A stretch of 8,976 bases of DNA from an uncultured Bacteroidota bacterium (lineage in GTDB: Bacteria; Bacteroidota; Bacteroidia; Chitinophagales; Chitinophagaceae), in contig CAIWHF010000136.1 of the NCBI GenBank assembly GCA_903912405.1, forward strand, positions 1 through 8,976, read 5' to 3'. Below, one piece after another: positions 1-4,898 of this stretch. The notes beneath the pieces are model-generated. The model saw only the letters and a program-made list of their open reading frames with translations. It had not been told where the DNA came from and did not search any database. The translations under genes and the position numbers were made by a program. Within the stretch, counting starts at the first letter, position 1. Every line of letters starts with the position of its first letter.

Positions 1-1
1 A

Positions 2-31
2 TTGTTTATAAATAATTAATGTTTACATTTG
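2..31 (+). promoter_or_regulatory. Bacteroidota-type sigma promoter driving the rightward operon
   Basis: A -7 element of the form TAnnTTTG (TACATTTG, 24-31) is preceded by a TTG-containing -33 element (ATTG, 1-4) with 19 bases between them. This is the consensus known for the primary sigma factor of Bacteroides and Flavobacterium, and is unlike the E. coli -35/-10 pair. Transcription would start near 37-39, leaving a leader of about 20 bases, A- and C-rich and without a Shine-Dalgarno sequence, before the ATG at 59. It is the only convincing promoter seen on the + strand, so it probably serves all genes up to the terminator near 6300. The -33 box touches the window edge, so its upstream context is not visible. 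Confidence 0.75.
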
Positions 32-58
32 TACAACACAAAACAAAAACAACAAATC

Positions 59-295
59 ATGTTAGAAGAAATCGAATTATTTCGCACACGAATGGAGGCT
101 ATTGGCCTTGATTCAAACAAATTTTTTGCAATTAATTTTAATTGTAATGGTACAACTTGTTTACTATGGGAGGATCAATTAGACCCATACATAATCATGA
201 ACTCGGGTATTCCATTTGAGTTTAAAAAAACCCTTTTTAATGAATTTTATTTTAACCTATACAAATTAACCATTACGGTATGCAAAAGACCATAA
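59..295 (+). CDS. Small phage protein of unknown function (78 aa)
   Basis: First gene of the rightward operon. The ATG at 59 was chosen because the in-frame TTG at 29 lies inside the promoter -7 box and could not be on the transcript. The product is a small soluble-looking protein with an acidic helical start (MLEEIELFRTRMEAIGLD), a middle section rich in aromatic and hydrophobic residues (IIMNSGIPFEF, FNEFYFNLYK) and two cysteines plus one near the C terminus. No signal peptide or membrane segment is evident and I do not recognise the family. Its end overlaps the next start by 16 bases, suggesting translational coupling. Promoter-proximal genes of phage early operons often encode host-takeover or anti-defence proteins, but nothing in this sequence shows such a role. 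Confidence 0.7.
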   Translation: MLEEIELFRTRMEAIGLDSNKFFAINFNCNGTTCLLWEDQLDPYIIMNSGIPFEFKKTLFNEFYFNLYKLTITVCKRP

Positions 296-519
296 AGAAA
301 ATTAAATTATTCTTTTATAAAGAGGAAGATAATTTATTTGCGGTTAAGATAGACTACAATAAATTATTTTATGAAATATACTCCCTTAATCATACGGAAC
401 GTAGATTATTAGGAGGTGAAAATGATCGAATAGAGGCTTATTTTATGCGAAAAAAGTACGTTAAAATTACCGAAAAAGAATTTATCAAATTATTAACTCA
501 ATTTAATTTAAACAATTAG
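280..519 (+). CDS. Small basic phage protein of unknown function (79 aa)
   Basis: The start ATG lies within the previous gene (16-base overlap) and the stop is four bases before the next start, so it sits firmly in the operon. The protein is lysine-rich with alternating charged and aromatic residues (KKIKLFFYKEEDNLFAVKID; KKYVKITEKEFIKLL), probably a small alpha/beta fold with a C-terminal helix. There is no signal peptide, membrane helix or motif that I recognise. An AGGAGGTG string at 411-418 lies inside the gene, followed by an out-of-frame ATG at 422 that meets a stop after three codons. It is therefore not a hidden start. Confidence 0.7.
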   Translation: MQKTIKKIKLFFYKEEDNLFAVKIDYNKLFYEIYSLNHTERRLLGGENDRIEAYFMRKKYVKITEKEFIKLLTQFNLNN

Positions 520-523
520 AATT

Positions 524-1159
524 ATGTCTATTATTCCAAAAACTGGAGGCTCAAGTGCCCCAAGAAAAGTTTGTCCAAGTGGATCACACGTTGCTCGATG
601 CTACGGAATGATCGAAATTGGTACGGTAGAGCAAGTTTACCAAGGTGAATCAAAAAAAGCACACAAAGTTATTATTGACTTTGAATTGCCTTTAGAAACC
701 GCCGTATTTAAAGATGGCGAGGAAGAAAAGCCATTTGTAATCTCTAAGGAGTATACATTATCATTCCACGAGAAATCTACTCTTAGAGCCCATTTATCAT
801 CATGGAGAGGAAAACCTTTTAGTGATTCGGAAGCGGGTAGTTTTGATATTACCAAATTAGTTGGAATACCAGCAATGGTTAATGTTATTCATAAAGCCTC
901 ACAAGATGGGACTAAGACTTATGCTAATATTGCATCTATATCCCCAATGCCTAAAGGACTTACCTGTCCCGATCAAGTAAATCCATCAAGAATATTAGCT
1001 TATTCTAATTGGAATCAAGAAGTATTTATTGGTTTGCCCGATTGGTTGGCCGATAAGATTAGTTCCACTCCCGAATACAAGGCTAAATTTGCAATGCCAA
1101 ATGAGCCTATTGCTAAGTTAGATGTAATTGCCACCGAAGATGATGGTTTACCTTTTTAA
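524..1159 (+). CDS. SSB-like OB-fold phage replication/recombination protein
   Basis: The 211-aa product resembles a family of phage replication-module proteins that open with a Gly/Ser/Pro stretch, then G-x-H-V-A-R-C-x (about 20-27). They continue with a beta-rich core containing a Y-T-L-S-x-H-E-K-S-T-L-R stretch (78-88), a W-R-G-K-P-F turn (94-99), a G-I-P-A-M-V-N-V strand (114-121) and a T-Y-A-N-I-A-S-I-S-P-M-P-K-G strand (132-145). From memory these are usually annotated as hypothetical or single-stranded-DNA-binding proteins. The last seven residues, EDDGLPF, closely match the acidic D-D-x-(I/L)-P-F tail by which bacterial SSB recruits partner proteins. I infer that it coats ssDNA during phage replication and docks partners through this tail. 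The neighbouring nuclease, loader and DnaB genes fit that role. The family resemblance and tail are seen; ssDNA binding is inferred. Confidence 0.75.
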   Translation: MSIIPKTGGSSAPRKVCPSGSHVARCYGMIEIGTVEQVYQGESKKAHKVIIDFELPLETAVFKDGEEEKPFVISKEYTLSFHEKSTLRAHLSSWRGKPFSDSEAGSFDITKLVGIPAMVNVIHKASQDGTKTYANIASISPMPKGLTCPDQVNPSRILAYSNWNQEVFIGLPDWLADKISSTPEYKAKFAMPNEPIAKLDVIATEDDGLPF

Positions 1160-1160
1160 A

Positions 1161-1445
1161 ATGGAAAAGAACCTAAATCCTTTAGCTAAGACCATTGCAA
1201 ATAGCATTGGCAAGACCGCAAGAATTACCTATAAATTAGGGCCATGGGAGGAAATAATTACCTCTCAAATTCTTGACATTACCGATTCGCATTTAAGTGT
1301 AATCATGGTGCATCCCGAACCTTTTTATAATAGCGATATTAAAAGCAAGGAATATAAAGCCGATAATATTTCAAAGCAAGTTCCAAAATTGGTTACCACT
1401 CAAATGATACCAATCAATAACATTTTAGCATTTAGAATAGTATGA
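1161..1445 (+). CDS. Phage protein of unknown function (94 aa)
   Basis: The start is the ATG one base after the upstream stop (TAAAATG), a junction used again at 2580. An in-frame GTG/ATG run further upstream lies inside the SSB-like gene and is less likely. The product begins with a short helix (MEKNLNPLAKTIANSIGK) and continues with strand-like segments (ARITYKLGPW, TSQILDITDSHLSVIMV, TTQMIPINNILAFRIV). This looks like a small beta-barrel, loosely SH3- or Sm-like, but the comparison is only an impression. It ends in an ATGA overlap with the next gene. No catalytic motif, signal peptide or membrane segment is visible. Confidence 0.65.
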   Translation: MEKNLNPLAKTIANSIGKTARITYKLGPWEEIITSQILDITDSHLSVIMVHPEPFYNSDIKSKEYKADNISKQVPKLVTTQMIPINNILAFRIV

Positions 1446-1663
1446 CCAAAGTAAAAGAATTATATCCTATCCCAAGAGATAGAGGATACTTGGAACTTTA
1501 TGAAGAAGTTGCCAAGTCATTAAATAAAAAAGGCAAATTGCCATATCGAGCAAGAGAATATTCATCCGCAGTTGTCCAATCTCATGTTTTTAAGAGGATT
1601 AATGATCCTCAAATTCAAGAAGAACTTGAACTTATTGCTAAACAATGGTATAATGAAAGTTAA
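1442..1663 (+). CDS. Small phage protein of unknown function (73 aa)
   Basis: The start overlaps the preceding stop as ATGA, so translation is probably coupled. The product is a small, charged, mostly helical protein: a PIPRDRGYLELYEEVAKSL segment, a basic loop (NKKGKLPYRAREYSS), then two helices ending in ELELIAKQWYNES. The basic middle could bind nucleic acid, but no known DNA-binding motif is recognisable. The last 11 bases overlap the next gene. I do not know the family. Confidence 0.65.
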   Translation: MTKVKELYPIPRDRGYLELYEEVAKSLNKKGKLPYRAREYSSAVVQSHVFKRINDPQIQEELELIAKQWYNES

Positions 1664-1838
1664 AGATTTAATGGAAGAACAAATCAATTTGATTTCAAAT
1701 GCACATTGGGATAGCATTTTCATCTTATTAGAATTTATGATGAATGATATCACTCCTGGAGACTTTCATGAATTTACTCCCAAAGGAAATTTTAAGGAAT
1801 ACTTTCAAAACAAATATCAAGTTAAACTAAAATCATAA
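1653..1838 (+). CDS. Very small phage protein of unknown function (61 aa)
   Basis: The ATG at 1653 lies 11 bases inside the preceding gene. The frame is open back to 1572, but that extension reads through the well-supported upstream gene and has poor composition, so the short form is preferred. The product begins with an acidic helix (MKVKDLMEEQINLISNAHWD), has a hydrophobic middle (SIFILLEFMMND) and a basic C terminus. The stop overlaps the nuclease start as TAATG, which ties its translation to that gene. It might be a small partner of the nuclease, judged from position only. Confidence 0.55.
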   Translation: MKVKDLMEEQINLISNAHWDSIFILLEFMMNDITPGDFHEFTPKGNFKEYFQNKYQVKLKS

Positions 1839-2578
1839 TGGATAACGCACAAATCATTGAATTACTTAAAGATGACAAGAATTATTATGGTGAGTTTGGT
1901 CACAATTTTTTGTCAAATAGTGACATTGGCACATTGATTCACAACCCAAGAATGTTTGGTAAAAAGTCTGAACCATCATTGGCTATGCTACAAGGTTCAT
2001 ATTTTCATACCGCTTGCTTAGAACCATTAAAGTTAAAGGACTTTATCTTAATTGATGCCTCCACAAGAACGACTAACATCTACAAAGATGCTTGTAAGGA
2101 TTATAACACTAATTTCTTATTGCTAAAGAAAGAAGCCGAAGAAGTAGATCAAATGGTTATGGCATTGAGAGAGAATAAAGAATTATCTAAATTGGTTTGG
2201 GATAATGGAATTAAATATGAAGTTCCCGTTTTAGGTGAGATTCATAATTTAATGTGGAAAGGTAAATGTGACATCATTAATGGTGATAATATTTATGATC
2301 TCAAGACTACCACATCCCTTGATGATTTTAAATATTCAGCTAAGAAATATAATTATGATTCTCAAGTTGCCGTTTATGAGCATTTAACGGGAAAAAAGAT
2401 GTCATTTATTGTGATCGAAAAAGGAACTAATCGTTTAGGATACTTTCAATGTTCTGATGAATTTCGTGAATCGGGTTGGACTAAGATGGCTAAAGCTGTT
2501 GATAACTACAATAAGTTCTATGGCTCTAATCCTACGGAAGATGTTTCCCAATATTTTTTAAACTCTTATCTATTTTAA
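1838..2578 (+). CDS. PD-(D/E)XK nuclease, RecE/lambda-exonuclease type
   Basis: The 246-aa protein carries the motif order of the phage RecE-C/lambda-exonuclease branch of the PD-(D/E)XK superfamily. It has a conserved G-x-x-x-H-T (GSYFHT, 53-58), a glutamate in KYEVPV (E128), an acidic strand K-G-K-C-D-I-I (D145), the D-L-K catalytic strand (D154, K156) and a helix with Q176-x-x-x-Y180. D145, D154 and K156 are the probable metal-binding and catalytic residues. The N-terminal 50 residues include the F-L-S-x-S-x-I-x-x-L-x-x-x-P-x-x-F pattern typical of these nucleases. The family resects one strand of dsDNA 5' to 3' to make ssDNA for annealing. It may act with the SSB-like protein at 524-1159, since no recognisable RecT/Red-beta annealase is in the window. 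The start is set by the TAATG junction. Confidence 0.85.
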   Translation: MDNAQIIELLKDDKNYYGEFGHNFLSNSDIGTLIHNPRMFGKKSEPSLAMLQGSYFHTACLEPLKLKDFILIDASTRTTNIYKDACKDYNTNFLLLKKEAEEVDQMVMALRENKELSKLVWDNGIKYEVPVLGEIHNLMWKGKCDIINGDNIYDLKTTTSLDDFKYSAKKYNYDSQVAVYEHLTGKKMSFIVIEKGTNRLGYFQCSDEFRESGWTKMAKAVDNYNKFYGSNPTEDVSQYFLNSYLF

Positions 2579-2579
2579 A

Positions 2580-2753
2580 ATGAAAAGACACCAATTTAAA
2601 ACTAATGAGTTAGGTTATACCTTTAACGAATTTTCAAATAATTTATTTTATCAACTAAACCTTGCTAAACAAAAATTAAATGGCAAAAATCCAAGTGCTT
2701 CGACTATTAAAGAAGGAGGTAAATATCGCCCTAATCAAACAACTAATTCTTGA
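2580..2753 (+). CDS. Very small phage protein of unknown function (57 aa)
   Basis: This ORF is short enough to be missed by common length cut-offs. Its ATG follows the nuclease stop by one base (TAAAATG), exactly as at 1161, and its codon choice resembles its neighbours. The product begins MKRHQFKTNELGYTFNEFSN, continues through LFYQLNLAKQKLNGKNPSAS and ends KYRPNQTTNS. It is hydrophilic and basic, without membrane or signal features and without a family I recognise. Its last 74 bases overlap the next ORF in another frame, an unusually long overlap for this genome. If only one of the two is real over that stretch, this one is favoured by its start context. Confidence 0.5.
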   Translation: MKRHQFKTNELGYTFNEFSNNLFYQLNLAKQKLNGKNPSASTIKEGGKYRPNQTTNS

Positions 2754-2868
2754 TTATGAAGATTATAAGGATTTACCTAATGTTAACATTTATAATATGC
2801 TTGATAATAAGTATCAATTGTCTTTTAAAAATGAGGAAGATGAATACAAAGATCATATCGGAATATGA
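2680..2868 (+). CDS. Very small phage protein of unknown function (62 aa)
   Basis: The C-terminal two thirds (LILDYEDYKDLPNVNIYNML, then an acidic EEDEYKDHIGI end) has purine-first, A/T-third codons typical of real genes here, and the frame beats the alternatives across 2755-2868. The start is less certain. The ATG at 2680 has an A-rich upstream context, but that places the first 74 bases inside the ORF at 2580-2753. The only later in-frame ATG, at 2797, would leave 23 residues. A sequencing or evolutionary frameshift joining the two ORFs is a real alternative. A perfect AAGGAGGT at 2713-2720 is not followed by a start codon at useful distance. Function unknown. Confidence 0.45.
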   Translation: MAKIQVLRLLKKEVNIALIKQLILDYEDYKDLPNVNIYNMLDNKYQLSFKNEEDEYKDHIGI

Positions 2869-2977
2869 ACCCAATCGAGAATTTGGCATTGAAACTTCTT
2901 GTGATCTTTATATTGATAATTTGCCTAAAGGAAGATACACCAAAAGCGGAATAAGATTTAAGGATGAAAGACAATAA
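2831..2977 (+). CDS. Very small phage protein of unknown function (48 aa)
   Basis: The 48-aa product (starting MRKMNTKIISEYEPNREFGI) is hydrophilic and ends with a basic stretch (GRYTKSGIRFKDERQ). The frame is open upstream to 2750, which would add a hydrophobic, membrane-like segment. That part uses ATA, AGG and TGC codons and coincides with the better coding frame of the preceding ORF, so the ATG at 2831 (or 2840) is preferred. It overlaps the preceding gene by 38 bases and the following one by 14. No family recognised. Confidence 0.45.
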   Translation: MRKMNTKIISEYEPNREFGIETSCDLYIDNLPKGRYTKSGIRFKDERQ

Positions 2978-3215
2978 GCAAGAAGGTTATAATCAAATAG
3001 CTTTAGAGTGGGTAGAAAAGTATTTAAGTGAGAATGATACCATTATTGACCTCAAATCATTTGATGGTATCATTATTCACAATACTCATACCACATTAAG
3101 AATTTGGATTAATAGACTCAAGGATTCTAAAAACCGAGAACAACACGCATCTTTTATGAAGATCAAAAAATTTAAAGATTGGTTACTTAAAGAAAATCAA
3201 AATGAAACAATTTAA
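2964..3215 (+). CDS. Small phage protein of unknown function (83 aa)
   Basis: The ATG lies 14 bases inside the preceding ORF and the stop lies 14 bases inside the next, in line with the compact layout. The product reads as helix (MKDNKQEGYNQIALEWVEKYL), strand or turn (DTIIDLKSFDGIIIHNTHT), then a basic helical C terminus with tryptophans (LRIWINRLKDSKN; KIKKFKDWLLKENQ). The Lys/Trp-rich end might contact nucleic acid, but this is a guess from composition. No catalytic motif, signal peptide or membrane helix is visible. Confidence 0.65.
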   Translation: MKDNKQEGYNQIALEWVEKYLSENDTIIDLKSFDGIIIHNTHTTLRIWINRLKDSKNREQHASFMKIKKFKDWLLKENQNETI

Positions 3216-3600
3216 TATGTTTGGGTTAGAGCACGATCCTAACCAAGAAGAAAAGAAATATAGTTCAAAGATCGAATCGCCGATTTACGAACCAAAATAT
3301 CCAAAGCCTCACATCATGGAACTTTGTGATAAATCGAAAACTCATAGATTATTAAAAGAGATTGATTCATCAAGCCTACCTATGGATGAAAAGAATTTTT
3401 TAATGGATGCAGCGAGGAGGCATAATGTTTTCAACTATGAAAAAATAGCCGATTATTATGCACGATCTTCTAAAGAAATGCAAGACCTTATGGAGAAAAG
3501 CGGTTTGGTGATCATAGATTTTGAAAAAGCTATACAATTAGGTTACATTAAATTGTGTGATGAGATTAGAAAACAATACATGGAAGACTATGGAGAATAA
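3202..3600 (+). CDS. Conserved-looking phage protein of unknown function (132 aa)
   Basis: The product has a short N-terminal lead (MKQFNMFGLE), a Lys/Pro-rich linker (SPIYEPKYPKP), then a compact helical domain. That domain includes HIMELCDKSKTHRLLKEID, LPMDEKNFLMDAARRHNVFN, YEKIADYYARSSKEMQDLME and KSGLVIIDFEKAIQLGYIKL. The pattern R-H-x-V-F-N-Y-x-K-I-A-D-Y-Y-A, followed later by M-E-K-S-x-L-V-I-I-D-F-x-K-A-I, reminds me of proteins seen in many phage early regions. I cannot name the family or its activity with confidence. No nuclease or methylase catalytic motif is apparent. It sits immediately before the glycosyltransferase, with an 11-base overlap, so a linked role is possible but unproven. 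Confidence 0.7.
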   Translation: MKQFNMFGLEHDPNQEEKKYSSKIESPIYEPKYPKPHIMELCDKSKTHRLLKEIDSSSLPMDEKNFLMDAARRHNVFNYEKIADYYARSSKEMQDLMEKSGLVIIDFEKAIQLGYIKLCDEIRKQYMEDYGE

Positions 3601-4417
3601 TTTTGCGGTGTTTATTCTAACACATGGAAGACCCGATAATATAAAAACTCTTTCCACAATTAAAAAATGTGGTTATACGGGCAAGATTTATTTTATCGTT
3701 GATAATGAAGATGAATCTATTGATAAATATATCAAGAATTATGGTGAGGAATTTGTCAAAGTATTTGATAAAAAAGATATGGCGAATAGTGTAGATGAGG
3801 GCAATAATTTTGATGAAAGAAGAACTATTACTCACGCAAGAAATGCTTGTTTTAAGATTGCAAGAGAGATTGGGATTAAATATTTTGTTCAATTAGATGA
3901 TGACTATTATTATTTTGGTTATCGGTATGATACGGGGGCTAAAATTATAAAGAATTTAGATCGAGTATTTTCAATCATGCTTAATTTCTATAAAAATATT
4001 GATGCTAAATCTATTGCTTTTGGGCAAGGTGGTGATCACATTGGTGGATTTAGTGGAATTAAATTAAAGAGAAAGTGCATGAACTCATTCTTTTGTAGTA
4101 CCGATAGAGAATTTCAATTTATTGGTGCAATGAATGAGGATGTTAATACTTATACAACATTAGGAAATCGTGGTGATCTATTTTTTACTTTTACTAATAT
4201 TCAATTAGATCAAAAGGATACTCAAAGCCAATCAAACGGTATTACCGATATGTATGTAAGGTATGGTACTTATTGTAAAGCTTTTACTACTACAATGATG
4301 CACCCAAGTGGAGTTAAGGTTTCAATGATGAATAGTAGTCATCCAAGGATACACCATTCAATTAAATGGATTAATACAACTCCAATGATCATTAACGAAA
4401 AACATAAAATTAAATAA
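3590..4417 (+). CDS. GT-A glycosyltransferase, phage TAGT/GREB1-like, possible DNA modifier
   Basis: The 275-aa soluble protein has a GT-A (Rossmann-like) layout. It starts with the strand FAVFILTHGRPD (5-16), typical of nucleotide-sugar binding starts, then strand KIYFIVDNEDE (32-42), a conserved-looking TITHARNACFKIARE helix (79-93), the metal-binding acidic motif QLDDD (101-105), a GG-rich stretch (GQGGDHIGGFSG, 145-156) and an acidic N-E-D-V-N-T-Y (182-188) where GT-A enzymes place the catalytic or acceptor-side acid. It lacks a signal peptide and membrane helix, so it acts in the cytoplasm. The look matches phage enzymes grouped with the TET/JBP-associated and GREB1-like glycosyltransferases, some of which are predicted to modify DNA bases. 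Placement between nuclease and replicative helicase supports DNA as substrate, but glycan or protein targets remain possible. ATG 3590 was chosen over GTG 3557 and ATG 3560 because it shortens the overlap and begins just before the first strand. Confidence 0.75.
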   Translation: MENNFAVFILTHGRPDNIKTLSTIKKCGYTGKIYFIVDNEDESIDKYIKNYGEEFVKVFDKKDMANSVDEGNNFDERRTITHARNACFKIAREIGIKYFVQLDDDYYYFGYRYDTGAKIIKNLDRVFSIMLNFYKNIDAKSIAFGQGGDHIGGFSGIKLKRKCMNSFFCSTDREFQFIGAMNEDVNTYTTLGNRGDLFFTFTNIQLDQKDTQSQSNGITDMYVRYGTYCKAFTTTMMHPSGVKVSMMNSSHPRIHHSIKWINTTPMIINEKHKIK

Positions 4418-4878
4418 TGGATAACAAAATAGGGCTTGGAGATTTACTTAATGAAGTATTATCCAAGATGCAATTGGAAATTAAAGACCTTGCTTTAATG
4501 GTATCACTTAATGATACTAAACTTGAACGAACCGAAGGATTAAAATTAATTTATCCTAAACAAGAAGTAGTGTATAGTATTCCTAAAGTAAATGCTCAAG
4601 AATTGCTTGAAAAAGTAAATGCCAAAGAAGAACTTTTTAATAAGTTTTGGGAAATGTATAATAAAAAAGTTGGTACAAAAGATGCTAAAATTAAGTTTTT
4701 AAAGTTGTCGGATAAAGATATAGAAGCTATCTTTAAAACTTTACCACATTATATTAGATCAACTCCCGATGTGAAATTTAGAAAGCATCCCTTGACCTAC
4801 ATTAATCAACGTACTTGGGAAGATGAAGAATATATTCCAAGAACAATAGAAGTCAAAGTAAATCCTTTTAGATTCTAA
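4417..4878 (+). CDS. Helicase-loader/replication-initiation-like protein
   Basis: The C-terminal half shows the signature of phage replication proteins that bring DnaB to the origin. F-x-x-F-W-x-x-Y-x-K-K-V-G (74-86) is followed by a helix (KDAKIKFLKL), an I-x-x-I-F-K-x-L-x-x-Y segment and the terminal HPLTYINQRTWEDE block (124-137). The first 60 residues form an amphipathic helix and a linker rather than the winged-helix DNA-binding domain of larger relatives. At 153 aa it is short, so origin recognition may be done by another protein. The start overlaps the glycosyltransferase stop as TAATG. The DnaB gene begins 20 bases downstream, the normal place for a loader. It probably acts in the cytoplasm as a DnaB-binding accessory factor; the family signature is seen, the loading role is inferred. 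Confidence 0.7.
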   Translation: MDNKIGLGDLLNEVLSKMQLEIKDLALMVSLNDTKLERTEGLKLIYPKQEVVYSIPKVNAQELLEKVNAKEELFNKFWEMYNKKVGTKDAKIKFLKLSDKDIEAIFKTLPHYIRSTPDVKFRKHPLTYINQRTWEDEEYIPRTIEVKVNPFRF

Positions 4879-4898
4879 TATTACAACAACGGAAAATC

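Noticed and set aside
29..58. Earlier TTG start for the first gene, adding ten residues.
   Set aside because: It lies within the promoter -7 box, upstream of the expected transcription start; the ATG at 59 is preferred.
411..424. AGGAGGTG followed by ATG, resembling a classic ribosome binding site.
   Set aside because: The ATG at 422 is out of frame with the host gene and meets TAG after three codons.
838..845. TAGTTTTG, an internal match to the -7 promoter element.
   Set aside because: No TTTG/TTG element at the right distance upstream and it lies within a coding region; similar isolated matches elsewhere were also dismissed.
637..855. Open - strand frame inside the SSB-like gene.
   Set aside because: Shadow of a strongly supported + strand gene with recognisable protein features.
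1562..1753. Open - strand frame across two small + genes.
   Set aside because: Composition is that of an antisense shadow in AT-rich DNA; operon layout favours the + strand genes.
2750..2830. Upstream extension of the 2831-2977 ORF giving a membrane-like hydrophobic segment.
   Set aside because: Uses ATA/AGG/TGC codons and overlaps the better coding frame of 2680-2868; the hydrophobicity is a typical by-product of reading AT-rich coding DNA out of frame.
3617..3892. Open - strand frame of 91 codons inside the glycosyltransferase gene.
   Set aside because: Antisense of a motif-bearing gene; Ile/Phe/Asn-rich shadow product.
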